Shown in pieces: positions 38,585 through 45,864 of a DNA stretch of 47,495 nucleotides. The notes below the pieces were generated by a model, which was given only the letters and a program-made list of their open reading frames with translations, was not told the origin of the DNA and did not search any database. Position 1 is the stretch's first letter. Each line of letters opens with the position of its first letter. The position numbers and the translations under genes are program-made. The stretch covers positions 1-47,495 of the forward strand of contig CAZYEL010000006.1 in NCBI GenBank assembly GCA_964646415.1. Reading direction: 5' to 3'. This stretch comes from VGJV01 sp964646415. GTDB lineage: Bacteria; Patescibacteriota; Minisyncoccia; UBA6257; 2-01-FULL-56-20.

Positions 38585-40744
38585 ATGGCGAAGAATAAAA
38601 ATGGGAAGCGGAATGGCGGCGACGAACCCTCGTCGCTCTCGCGTCTCCACGACGCGACGAAGAAAGGCATCTGGGCAATCATCTTCGCAGGCGCGGCGGT
38701 GATTTTTGTCCTCGCGCAATTCGGAAAAGCGGGACCGGCGGGCGCTTTCCTTTATAAAATTCTCGAGGCATTCCTCGGCGCGGGATACGTCGTGCTTCCC
38801 GCAACGCTCCTCTTTGCCGCGGGCGTCCTGGTCTTCTCCGAAGGGCAACGGCTCCTTGCCACCACGTCGCTCGGCGGCACGCTCGTCCTTCTCTCAATCC
38901 TGGGACTCATCGAAATCGGGCTCCCCGGGAAGGGCGGCCTGGTGGGACTTGCCTTCGGCTCGCTCCGCGTGCCCTTCGGGAACCTCGCCGCAGGGATTTT
39001 AAACAGCGTATTTCTCCTCGTGGGGTTTCTCGTTGCGGCGAATGTGCCCCTCGACTTTTCGCGATTCCGCCGTGCAATCCGCGAAAAACGTGCCGTGCGC
39101 GAGGCGTATCCGGCGGCCGCCGGAGAAATTCCCGACGAGGAAGAAGCACGGGATGAAAATGAAGAGGGAAATGAAAATGCAGCCGGCACAAAAGAGAAGA
39201 AGAAAGAAGCCGAAAAAGACGAGGAGGAACCCGAGAATGAGGATGTGGTGATTGCGGAACCGGCAAAAGCCGCGCCGGGCAAAAACCGCGCGCAAAAACC
39301 GGTCGTGCCGGCAAACTATACCCCGCCGCCGCTTTCACTTCTCCAGTCGAGTACGGAGAGACCCACCACCGGCGACCTCCGCGCGAACGCAAACATCATC
39401 AAGCGCACACTCGAGTCCTTCGGCATCTCCGTTGAAATGGGAGAAATCAATATCGGCCCCAAAGTCACCCGCTATACCCTGAAGCCCGCGGAAGGAATGA
39501 AGCTTTCCCGCATCACCGCGCTCCATCAGGACCTGGCGCTCGCCCTCGCCGCGCACCCTATCCGCATCGAAGCGCCTATCCCGGGGAAGTCACTCGTGGG
39601 AATCGAGGTGCCCAACAAAGCGGCGGCGCTCGTCCGCCTCGGCTCACTCATGGGGTACCCCGACTTCCAGTCAACCGGCCTCCTCTCCTTCGCCATCGGG
39701 CGGGACGTTACCGGAGAACCGATATTCGGGAACGTCGAGAAAATGCCCCACCTCCTCATCGCGGGGGCAACCGGCTCCGGGAAATCCGTAACGATACATT
39801 CGCTCATCATCTCGCTTCTCTACAAGAATTCCCCCGCCACCCTCCGATTCATCATGATCGACCCCAAACGCGTGGAACTCTCCGTGTACGAGGGCATCCC
39901 ACATCTCATCTCTCCCGTCATTACCGAAAACAAAAAAGCCATCGGCGTCTTCCGCTGGGCGCTTGCGGAAATGGACCGCCGCTACGATGTGCTCCTCGGC
40001 GAAGGCTGCCGCGACATCAAGGGTTACAATGCGAACCATAAGGAAGATCCTCTGCCCTACCTCATGATAGTAGTGGACGAGCTCGCCGACCTCATGACCA
40101 CTTTCGGACGCGAAGTCGAGGGCTCCATCGTGCGGCTGGCGCAAATGGCGCGCGCGACGGGCATCCACCTCGTGCTTTCCACGCAGCGCCCCTCGGTTGA
40201 AGTCATCACGGGGCTCATCAAGGCGAACATCACGAGCCGCATCGCGCTCCAGGTCGCGAGCCAAATCGATTCCCGCACGATTTTGGACACTGCCGGCGCG
40301 GAGAAGCTCCTTGGCGGCGGGGACCTCCTATTCGTCTCCGCGGAACTTTCGAAACCAAGACGCATCCAGGGCGCTTATATTCCGGAATCCGAAGTAAACG
40401 CGGTGGCGGATTTCATCCGCGACCACAACGAACCCACGGTGCTCGACGCGGTGATCCCCGCGAACAGTGAAGTCGTGCCGCGCGACATGAATAGCGTCAA
40501 CTTCGACGAATTTGCGGACGATGGCGACAGTGACAAGCTCCTTGATGAAGCGGCGGCGTGCGTCTTCGAGGCGAAGCGCGCCTCGGCGTCGCTCCTCCAG
40601 CGGCGGCTCAAAGTCGGCTACGCCCGCGCAGCCCGCCTCCTTGACCTTATGGAAGCGAAAGGGCTTATCGGCCCCGGCGACGGCGCCAAGCCCCGCGACG
40701 TGTACTTCGAAAAGTTTGAGCAGAACAACGAATCTATTACGTAG
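38585..40744 (+). CDS. ftsK: DNA translocase FtsK/SpoIIIE
   Basis: The 719-residue hexameric motor clears DNA from the division septum. Four N-terminal membrane helices (about 20-160) are followed by an acidic/lysine-rich linker (about 180-235) and the alpha domain. The beta motor domain has Walker A GATGSGKSV and Walker B LMIVVDELADLM. The gamma winged helix (about 650-710, SASLLQRRLKVGYARAARLLDLMEAKGLIGP) reads KOPS-like sites. It is shorter than E. coli FtsK because the linker is short. TATAAA lies 11 bases before the ATG. Confidence 0.96.
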   Translation: MAKNKNGKRNGGDEPSSLSRLHDATKKGIWAIIFAGAAVIFVLAQFGKAGPAGAFLYKILEAFLGAGYVVLPATLLFAAGVLVFSEGQRLLATTSLGGTLVLLSILGLIEIGLPGKGGLVGLAFGSLRVPFGNLAAGILNSVFLLVGFLVAANVPLDFSRFRRAIREKRAVREAYPAAAGEIPDEEEARDENEEGNENAAGTKEKKKEAEKDEEEPENEDVVIAEPAKAAPGKNRAQKPVVPANYTPPPLSLLQSSTERPTTGDLRANANIIKRTLESFGISVEMGEINIGPKVTRYTLKPAEGMKLSRITALHQDLALALAAHPIRIEAPIPGKSLVGIEVPNKAAALVRLGSLMGYPDFQSTGLLSFAIGRDVTGEPIFGNVEKMPHLLIAGATGSGKSVTIHSLIISLLYKNSPATLRFIMIDPKRVELSVYEGIPHLISPVITENKKAIGVFRWALAEMDRRYDVLLGEGCRDIKGYNANHKEDPLPYLMIVVDELADLMTTFGREVEGSIVRLAQMARATGIHLVLSTQRPSVEVITGLIKANITSRIALQVASQIDSRTILDTAGAEKLLGGGDLLFVSAELSKPRRIQGAYIPESEVNAVADFIRDHNEPTVLDAVIPANSEVVPRDMNSVNFDEFADDGDSDKLLDEAAACVFEAKRASASLLQRRLKVGYARAARLLDLMEAKGLIGPGDGAKPRDVYFEKFEQNNESIT

Positions 40745-40907
40745 TTATTGGTTGAAAGTTTTGGAGGCGAGCCTGGATTTTACCTATAGACCTAAACCCC
40801 AAAACTAAACTCGCATCGCGCAACCTTCAACCACGGACCATTCATAACCACCCAAGATTCATATTTTGCGTTTTGCGTTAAACTCTATACTCTAAACCCT
40901 AGACGCT
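40744..40907. repeat. heptad arrays between ftsK and the rodZ-like gene
   Basis: Words GTTATTG, GTTGAAA, GTTTTGG (40744-40764) oppose CCTAAAC, CCCAAAA, CTAAACT (40791-40811) and CGCAACC, TTCAACC, ACGGACC (40819-40839). A third block of six words (ATTTTGC, GTTTTGC, GTTAAAC, TCTATAC, TCTAAAC, CCTAGAC; 40863-40904) ends 3 bases before the rodZ-like ATG. Confidence 0.85.
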
Positions 40908-41561
40908 ATGCCCGAGTACACCCCTCAACAATTCGGTACGCTCCTCCACGAAAAGATACGCGACAAAAACTGGACGCTTGAAAAAGTGTCGCAGTCCTCG
41001 AATATCTCGATTGCGCATCTTGAACACCTCATCGCGGGCAACTTCGACGCGCTCCCGCCCGCCCCCTACGTGCGCGGCTACCTCCGCAAACTCGGAGGGC
41101 TGCTCGACTTCGACGGGGAAGCATGGTGGCAGAATCTAAGGGAAGAAACGCTGGTAAAAACATCGGGCGCCGCCGACGCCTTGCCCACAAACCGCTTCAA
41201 GGAAGCGTCCACCGCTCACATTTGGATTGGTGCCATCGTTATCGTCATTGTTATATATGTTGCCGTGCGCTTCTCCGCAATCTTCGGAACACCAACGCTT
41301 ATAATAGACTACCCTCCGCGAGGCATCACTCCGTCCGACACGGAAAAACTCATTATCCGTGGCACTCTCTCCGGCGGCGACAAGCTTCTCGTGAACGGCG
41401 AAGAAGTGCAGGTCTTCGAAGGCGGAAAGTGGGAAAAATCAATAATGCTTCAGGACGGATTGAATACGCTTGAGATTGAAGGATATAGATTTTTAGGCGG
41501 TTTGGCCAAAACTACACGCCAGATTTTTTATACGGCGTCCGCAACAAGCACAGAACAATAA
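40908..41561 (+). CDS. RodZ-like membrane protein with HTH
   Basis: The 217-residue protein has an N-terminal HTH_25 domain (FGTLLHEKIRDKNWTLEKVSQSSNISIAHLEHLIAGNFDALPPAPYVRGYLRKLGGLL), one membrane helix (about 103-123, IWIGAIVIVIVIYVAVRF) and a beta-rich extracytoplasmic domain, as in RodZ. RodZ links MreB to wall synthesis. No mreB is in this window. It ends 4 bases from the convergent gene with no terminator visible between them. Confidence 0.88.
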   Translation: MPEYTPQQFGTLLHEKIRDKNWTLEKVSQSSNISIAHLEHLIAGNFDALPPAPYVRGYLRKLGGLLDFDGEAWWQNLREETLVKTSGAADALPTNRFKEASTAHIWIGAIVIVIVIYVAVRFSAIFGTPTLIIDYPPRGITPSDTEKLIIRGTLSGGDKLLVNGEEVQVFEGGKWEKSIMLQDGLNTLEIEGYRFLGGLAKTTRQIFYTASATSTEQ

Positions 41562-41565
41562 TCTT

Positions 41566-42864
41566 TTATTTCTCCTCTGATACCGCAAGCCATCTGAACG
41601 TGAACGTATTATTGGTAAGATTTAATGGCTGAACCGTTCCGCCGCCTCCAACAGGACCGCGCGCCACAACAGTAAATCCTTTGCTTGAAACATTGGTAAC
41701 ATTAATGCTCACCGGCATATAACTTTCGGTTTCAGCTACTACTGTTACGCCCGGCGTGCCGGAAAACGGTTTGCCCTTAAAATTAACGGGGAAGCTCCCC
41801 CTATAACTGCATTCATTTCTAGGACTGCAATCCGCCGTCCACGAACTTATCTGTGAAACACCCATCTTGATAACCGGAGCGCCGGAGTTGATTATATTCC
41901 CGCCGGAAACACTCGGCGCGGCTCCGCTCGTATTTATACAAGTGTAGTAATAATGTATCTCTCCCGTGTTTGCCGTGTCCCGGAATTCGGCGCGAGAGAA
42001 TCCCGCAGGACAGCTTTCAGCAGGATCATCATCTCCGCAATTCTGGTATCCAAAACCAATGCCGCCAGTTCCCGATTTATTTTTTTCGCCGGTCGCGGGA
42101 TTCCCGTATCGCGACCCATATCCGCACCATGCGCCTTTGAAAGACGCTGCGCTCGCGTTTCCCGATCCGCCTCCAGTCGCGCTCACTTTCACTTCGCCCG
42201 TTCCACCGACAGGATCCACCGCAATTCCAATGCCTGCGATTATCTTCGAAACGCCCGCGGCTCCGCCACCGCCTTGTTGCACAATCTGCCACGACACATT
42301 TCCGTTCTGGTCAGCGACAGGCACCTTGTCCGGCCCGGACGGACTCTGCACCCAGTCGGGCAGTGTTGCACTGCTCCCTCCGCCGGAAACCAAATTACTC
42401 ACATCCTCCCATCGCGCAACGCCCGCCGCATCGGAAGCAAGCACTCTGTTCAAACTCTGCGTGCCATCGGTTATCTGAAGCTTACCGTTAACGTTCAACC
42501 TTACGCCGTTCGGAGGGGCAACGCTCGGCACGGACCCTATTATCACCGTTCCGTTCGGCGCCCAAGTTTGAATATTGCCCAATCTTAAAGATCCAGTGTC
42601 CACTATAAACTGCCACGGCCTGATGGTGATAAGCCCGCCCGCAACGTCGAGCGTTCCGTTTGTAGTTAATTTCCCTCCAACGGTAAGACCGCCTGATTTC
42701 GTCTGGGTCAACGATCCCACGTTTATGGGCGCTTCGGCATTGTTGCCCGGGGGTTTTGCGGTCGGACCTTTCCACTCGGCGGCCATCATGAACTTCAAGC
42801 CAGACCCAAACACGAATGCCACAACCCCCACTGCCGCAACCCAAAGAATATTTTTCTTCAGCAT
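41566..42864 (-). CDS. secreted surface protein with H-type-lectin-like C-terminus
   Basis: In this 432-residue protein an N-terminal signal or anchor helix (ILWVAAVGVVAFVFGSGLKFMM) is followed by repeats of tail-fibre style ('GGLTVGGKLTTNGTLDVAGG', 'RLNVNGKLQITDG', 'DAAGVARWEDVSN'), a Gly-rich region, a Cys-containing segment and a C-terminal domain. That domain (FPVNFKGKPFSGTPGVTVVAETESYMPVSINVTNVSSKGFTVVARGP) resembles H-type lectin domains. It is probably an adhesin or sheath protein. An extended -10 (TGATACAAT) lies 6 bases before the ATG. Confidence 0.8.
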   Translation of the reverse strand: MLKKNILWVAAVGVVAFVFGSGLKFMMAAEWKGPTAKPPGNNAEAPINVGSLTQTKSGGLTVGGKLTTNGTLDVAGGLITIRPWQFIVDTGSLRLGNIQTWAPNGTVIIGSVPSVAPPNGVRLNVNGKLQITDGTQSLNRVLASDAAGVARWEDVSNLVSGGGSSATLPDWVQSPSGPDKVPVADQNGNVSWQIVQQGGGGAAGVSKIIAGIGIAVDPVGGTGEVKVSATGGGSGNASAASFKGAWCGYGSRYGNPATGEKNKSGTGGIGFGYQNCGDDDPAESCPAGFSRAEFRDTANTGEIHYYYTCINTSGAAPSVSGGNIINSGAPVIKMGVSQISSWTADCSPRNECSYRGSFPVNFKGKPFSGTPGVTVVAETESYMPVSINVTNVSSKGFTVVARGPVGGGGTVQPLNLTNNTFTFRWLAVSEEK

Positions 42865-42870
42865 GTTTAT

Positions 42871-42876
42871 ATTGTA
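42871..42876 (-). promoter_or_regulatory. extended -10 promoter, leaderless type
   Basis: TGATACAAT: the TACAAT box ends 6 bases before the ATG at 42864. Confidence 0.7.
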
Positions 42877-42897
42877 TCAAATTCAACTTCCCGATAT

Positions 42898-42912
42898 CGA
42901 GGTTCAACCTCG
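42898..42912. repeat. palindrome CGAGGTTCAACCTCG
   Basis: A 7-bp stem with a 1-base centre. A related AAGGTTCAACCTCGG occurs at 36186-36200. It lies between two secreted-protein genes. Confidence 0.7.
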
Positions 42913-42922
42913 GGGATCACAC

Positions 42923-43312
42923 CTATCTAGTAAGTGATTCAAGCGTCACCTTTTGCTCCGGAGTCAATTCGGAAGAATGGGAAATGCCAGATGAGGCATA
43001 GAGGAACGCTTCAAGCGTTCTCGCCTGCACCTCGGTAAGCATCGGCGACTCTCCGGCGTTTATATGCATCTCCTCCGCTCGCGCCGCGAGAGCCCTCAAA
43101 GTCGCTATCTGCCCGGGCGTAAGGTCGCCGGGGAGCGTGAGCGTTGTGGTATCGCCCCGGAAAAACGTCCGCGCCGCGAGCGCAGCGACAAGCGCTATAA
43201 ATATGATAATCCCCGCCGCGATCCACGCATTCCGGCTCATTCCCGGACCGCGGGGCGCCGCACCCGCCATCTGCGGTTGAGGGTTTGTTCCTGTATATTC
43301 TCCGTTCGCCAT
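42923..43312 (-). CDS. single-pass membrane protein, unknown function
   Basis: This protein of about 129 residues has a cytoplasmic Pro/Gly-rich N-terminus (MANGEYTGTNPQPQMAGAAPRGPG), one membrane helix (about 30-50, AWIAAGIIIFIALVAALAA), then a helical extracytoplasmic part with LTPGQIATLRALAARAEEM and LTPEQKVTLESL. The two 'LTPxQ' segments resemble each other. The start is placed at 43312; upstream codons (RYALCAICYWLLANI) read heptad words. No family was recognised. Confidence 0.68.
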   Translation of the reverse strand: MANGEYTGTNPQPQMAGAAPRGPGMSRNAWIAAGIIIFIALVAALAARTFFRGDTTTLTLPGDLTPGQIATLRALAARAEEMHINAGESPMLTEVQARTLEAFLYASSGISHSSELTPEQKVTLESLTR

Positions 43313-43325
43313 GATATTAGCTAAG

Positions 43326-43428
43326 AGCCAATAGCAAATAGCGCATAGCGCATAGCGCATGCATGAAGCGACTCATTCGCGTTTCGCAACCCGCTCTTCG
43401 CTATGTGCTCTTTGCTATGTGCCATTAA
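43326..43428. repeat. paired inverted heptad arrays between two membrane-protein genes
   Basis: The left arm is AGCCAAT, AGCAAAT, AGCGCAT three times (43326-43360), the spacer 33 bp, and the right arm CTCTTCG, CTATGTG, CTCTTTG, CTATGTG, CCATTAA (43394-43428). Reverse-complemented, the right arm gives GCACATA and GCAAAGA words that match the left arm's GCNNATA. Confidence 0.92.
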
Positions 43429-44012
43429 AGTTCCCGATACTTTGGTTTCTGCGGCGGCGTAGGTTCCGGCAGGCCCTGCGGCGGCGGTGTGCCGCCACCC
43501 TCGGTCGCGCTGGCTGCCTTGAAACTGATGCCATCAAACGTCTTCGTCCGTGGAGCTTCCCCCGAGCCCGTTCCCGTGATGCCGGAGTCCGCCACTATCC
43601 AGTAGTAGCTTTCCACGCGGTTGATGGTAGTCGTTACATTTCCTGCGCACGTATACCGCGACGGTTCACTCTTGGGCGTACCCGTGTCGAACTCGCATTC
43701 GTTTCCTGCCGCCTCGCAGTTGCGGAACGCTCGCGCGAATTCTCCCGTTCCCCATACCACCCAATGCACGGCTATTTGTGTGCCTGCCCGTTCGCGCGGA
43801 TACGGCGGCAAATTCCTGAACTTCGCGCCCGGTATAGTAACTTGCGGGGCGCACGATATCGTCATCGTCCCCGCAGGCGTGCCCGCCGTGGGCGCTCCTG
43901 CTGTCTGCGCAACTACTTTGTGAGCATTCCCATACCCCCCCGAAAAAAACCACCACGCCACTCCCGCAACAAGCGCGGCGAGAAAGAATGCCATGCCTCG
44001 TGTTCCTTTCAT
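43425..44012 (-). CDS. secreted or membrane-anchored protein, unknown function
   Basis: In this 195-residue protein an N-terminal helix (GMAFFLAALVAGVAWWFF) is followed by an extracytoplasmic domain with six cysteines (for example ISCAP, FRNCEAAGNECEF, YTCAG), likely disulfide-bonded, and a Pro-rich tail (PPPQGLPEPTPPQKPK). An N-linked style NVTTT is visible but not meaningful by itself. It has its own extended -10 promoter. Confidence 0.72.
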   Translation of the reverse strand: MKGTRGMAFFLAALVAGVAWWFFSGGYGNAHKVVAQTAGAPTAGTPAGTMTISCAPQVTIPGAKFRNLPPYPRERAGTQIAVHWVVWGTGEFARAFRNCEAAGNECEFDTGTPKSEPSRYTCAGNVTTTINRVESYYWIVADSGITGTGSGEAPRTKTFDGISFKAASATEGGGTPPPQGLPEPTPPQKPKYREL

Positions 44013-44019
44013 TGCCTTA

Positions 44020-44025
44020 AGTATA
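44020..44025 (-). promoter_or_regulatory. extended -10 promoter, leaderless type
   Basis: TGATATACT ends 7 bases before the ATG at 44012, the same nonamer as at the major pilin gene. Confidence 0.72.
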
Positions 44026-44029
44026 TCAC

Positions 44030-44269
44030 AACGCCACCATGCTCCGTCGGCGCAAAGTCGGGTGAGTTACCTGGTGCGCCACCCACTCTCTATGTCTTCG
44101 CTTGAATCCTGCGGGGAGGCCGGTTTCTCGCGAGCAGTTCTTTAGTATCGGGGGGCAAGGTAGTATGCCAGCGCGGGCAATGTTGACGTGTCGGGAAAAG
44201 CAGGAACCAAGGGTGGTCCCCAAGTGTGGGATTCACATCGGGCCCCACGGACAAAGTCCTTCGGTTTGA
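44030..44269. other. gene-poor stretch at the edge of the toxin-antitoxin island
   Basis: No intact gene. Short minus-strand frames may continue the CARDB-type remnant, but no motif is clear. Confidence 0.35.
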
Positions 44270-44520
44270 TTACGTCTCCCCCAATGACGGCAGGTAGAAG
44301 TAAATTTCTCTGGGAACATTCTTCTTCGCGCCTGCCTGTCCGGTAGGCAGGCCGAGCGCGCCCACATTCTCCACCGGGTCAAGCTTGCTGAAGCCAGACA
44401 CCTTCGCGAACGGGGCGATGCCCTCAATGCTGCGCCAGGTCGCCGTTGTGGCGGGAGACGCGGCGGTGCCGATGTTCTGGACGGTCGCCGCAATCTCAAT
44501 CGTCGCGCCTTCGGCGAAAA
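44270..44520 (-). pseudogene. CARDB-domain fragment (copy 1)
   Basis: The open frame reads DIFAEGATIEIAATVQNIG..ASPATTATWRSIEGIAPFAKVSGFSKLDPVENVGALG..KKNVPREIYFYLPSLGE, the 'tv.NiG.a.a.' pattern of CARDB cell-adhesion domains. There is no start codon or signal peptide of its own, since the toxin gene abuts it upstream. LPTGQAGA inside it comes from a copy of the CCTGCCTG palindrome. A second fragment at 45763-46182 shares 'KLDPVENVGALG..KKNV'. Confidence 0.7.
44331..44351. repeat. variant CCTGCCTG palindrome
   Basis: The palindrome is CCTGCCTGTC plus CGGTAGGCAGG. Read on the minus strand in frame it gives LPTGQAG. Confidence 0.75.
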
Positions 44521-44522
44521 TA

Positions 44523-44777
44523 TCAACGATAGATATCGTTGTCGCCGACATCGATAAACACAACGTCAGACATGATAAAGTCAAACAAGATTCGGCACTT
44601 CCCATCAACCGAGAAGCTCCACTGGCGTTTCAGCTTCCCGTGAAGCTTGTGGGTGTCAAGTCGCGCATCAAACGGATTCTCGCGGAACAATGTTTCCCGC
44701 GCTTCAGCTTTGGCGCGAAGGTGGAACGGCAACTTCCGGTAGGATCTCTCGAATCGGGGGTGATAATAGATTTTAAT
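44523..44777 (-). CDS. RelE/YafQ-family toxin, apparent ATT start
   Basis: This 84-residue toxin has the family pattern (M)KIYYHPRFERSYRKLP...ENPFDARLDTHKLHGKLKRQWSFSVDGKCRILFDFI..VVFIDVGDNDIY, an mRNA interferase of the RelE/StbE type. The N-terminal family residues begin directly after ATT at 44777. There is no ATG, GTG or TTG in frame before the antitoxin stop 6 bases upstream. The first internal Met would be too far in, losing the first strand. So it either starts at AUU with coupling to the antitoxin, or has lost its start. Confidence 0.75.
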   Translation of the reverse strand: MKIYYHPRFERSYRKLPFHLRAKAEARETLFRENPFDARLDTHKLHGKLKRQWSFSVDGKCRILFDFIMSDVVFIDVGDNDIYR

Positions 44778-44783
44778 CTTCGC

Positions 44784-44990
44784 TCACCGCAGGTCCTTGA
44801 GGGAACGGAGTAACGGCAACGTGCCTTTTCTCTTCAACCGCTTTGCCTCGCGCGACCAGCGCAACACGTCGGCGGCACTCACTTCTTTTTCCCGCGCCGC
44901 CGCATCAAGAAACTTCTCGTATTCCTTTCGGGTAAGCACCACCAACTCCTCGCCTTTGGTTATTTTTTTAGAAATAGTAACGGTTGCCAT
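44784..44990 (-). CDS. antitoxin of the RelE-type module
   Basis: The 68-residue protein MATVTISKKITKGEELVVLTRKEYEKFL... is of the Phd/AbrB-like N-terminal kind seen in CPR RelE antitoxins, followed by a basic helical tail that would block the toxin. The start is at 44990, where TACAGT lies 6 bases upstream. The toxin begins 6 bases behind its stop. Confidence 0.78.
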   Translation of the reverse strand: MATVTISKKITKGEELVVLTRKEYEKFLDAAAREKEVSAADVLRWSREAKRLKRKGTLPLLRSLKDLR

Positions 44991-44996
44991 GTTTGC

Positions 44997-45002
44997 ACTG
45001 TA
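44997..45002 (-). promoter_or_regulatory. -10 box, leaderless-type promoter
   Basis: TACAGT ends 6 bases before the antitoxin ATG at 44990. Confidence 0.6.
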
Positions 45003-45042
45003 ACACGAGAAATCCTCGAGGCGCAATTCAAGCCATCATTGC

Positions 45043-45233
45043 TCAAACTTTCACCGCCCGCTGTGTCCCGTGAGAGGCCGCGAGGGCACGCAGCGTGCCT
45101 CTGCCTCTAACGGGATGTGCACAATCTGTACGCACTCCATATTGATTAGTATCCTTCGCCGTGCCGGCTTGCGGTGAGCCCGTCGAACCCGAGAGCTTGA
45201 TCCACCCGTCCCACTTCTTGGCCAAAGTCATCA
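45043..45233 (-). pseudogene. surface-protein remnant ('GWIKLSG' type)
   Basis: The minus frame has KKWDGWIKLSGSTGSPQAGTAKDTNQYGVRTDC, like the 'GWI.lsG...YGV' repeats of large CPR secreted proteins, interrupted by a TGSPQAG insertion. It has no start and lies between the HicA stop and the next module, so it looks like a leftover of the gene the modules sit in. Confidence 0.5.
45066..45115. repeat. CCCGTTAGA-type palindromic element
   Basis: The arms TCCCGTGAGAGGC (45066-45078) and GCCTCTAACGGGA (45103-45115) have one mismatch. An inner stem GGCACG/CGTGCC lies at 45085-45099. It is close to the element at 26978-27029. Confidence 0.9.
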
Positions 45234-45458
45234 TCAAAGAAATGAGCGAAACTCTTCTTCTGAAATATCCGCTTGGCGGAGAATTTTCTTCATAAGGCCG
45301 CGGTCGAGGTCACCGGGATGGAGCGGAACCGTGGTGGTGAGTTTCTTTGAAGGATGAAAAAGATAGAGATGACTGCCTTTCTGGTGAAATTCCTCAAACC
45401 CCGCGCGCTTCAGCGCGGCCACCATCTCGCGTGGCCGCACCATGGGAATCCGACTCAT
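45234..45458 (-). CDS. hicA: HicA toxin
   Basis: This protein of about 74 residues has the double-stranded-RNA-binding-like HicA fold. It shows VRPREMVAALKRAGFEEFHQKGSHLYLFHPSKKLTTTVPLHPGDLDRGLMKKILRQADISEEEFRSFL, with the active-site His in GSHLYL. Its ATG overlaps the HicB stop (ATGA). Gene order is antitoxin first, the reverse of the classic hicAB order, as seen in many environmental genomes. Confidence 0.92.
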   Translation of the reverse strand: MSRIPMVRPREMVAALKRAGFEEFHQKGSHLYLFHPSKKLTTTVPLHPGDLDRGLMKKILRQADISEEEFRSFL

Positions 45459-45724
45459 ACGGCGGAGACAGGGACAGGAACACGGACGATAACGGAAAGG
45501 GGCGGATGAGGAGTCTCGGTGGGAATGGGTTGACCTGCTTTTATTAATGCTTCGAGGAATCCCTCGATACACTCTTCGGCGTTCGCGAGTGCCTCATTAT
45601 ACGTCCTTCCCTGCGTGAAGCAACCGGGGAGCGCTGGCACAGAAACGACGAAGCCGCCCTTCTCGCCAGATTCAATGTTGACGGTATAGGCATACTCGTT
45701 GGTGCGCATGGTCCGTTTTGGCAT
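45455..45724 (-). CDS. hicB: HicB antitoxin
   Basis: The 89-residue protein has the HicB partial RNase H fold: YTVNIESGEKGGFVVSVPALPGCFTQGRTYNEALANAEECIEGFLEALIKAGQPIP. There is no C-terminal DNA-binding domain, so autoregulation would need another mechanism. The start is at 45724, with TACTAT 6 bases upstream. Confidence 0.93.
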   Translation of the reverse strand: MPKRTMRTNEYAYTVNIESGEKGGFVVSVPALPGCFTQGRTYNEALANAEECIEGFLEALIKAGQPIPTETPHPPLSVIVRVPVPVSAV

Positions 45725-45730
45725 ATCTCC

Positions 45731-45736
45731 ATAGTA
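45731..45736 (-). promoter_or_regulatory. -10 box, leaderless-type promoter
   Basis: TACTAT ends 6 bases before the hicB ATG at 45724. The GGAG in between is too close to the ATG to act as a Shine-Dalgarno sequence. Confidence 0.65.
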
Positions 45737-45798
45737 TCTGAATGACGCAGAAACGCAATTTTTTATGCCCCTTGCCCGCCTTTTTGCCTCTTTGTCAT

Positions 45799-45843
45799 GT
45801 GCACAATCTGTGGACTCCCACCCCTCAAACCCTTATGCCGCAA
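45799..45843. repeat. 45-bp direct repeat, copy A
   Basis: It matches 47334-47378 with one difference. It starts GTGCACAATCTGTGGACTCC and ends TTATGCCGCAA. The first 13 bases also occur at 45117-45129. On the minus strand it encodes RHKGLRGGSPQIVH. Confidence 0.92.
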
Positions 45844-45844
45844 G

Positions 45845-45864
45845 CCTGCCTGCCGACAGGCAGG
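45845..45864. repeat. palindrome CCTGCCTGCCGACAGGCAGG
   Basis: Identical to 8301-8320. In frame it gives PACRQAG in the CARDB remnant. Confidence 0.9.

Noticed and set aside
45066..45115. GTTAGAG..CTCTAAC palindrome as an integron attC site next to toxin-antitoxin cassettes
   Set aside because: attC sites run RYYYAAC on the left to GTTRRRY on the right. Here GTT is on the left and AAC on the right, and no integrase is present.
45043..45237. A 64-codon protein gene directly behind hicA
   Set aside because: The frame starts only because of the ATGATGATG at the HicA end and its content matches a surface-protein remnant interrupted by repeats.
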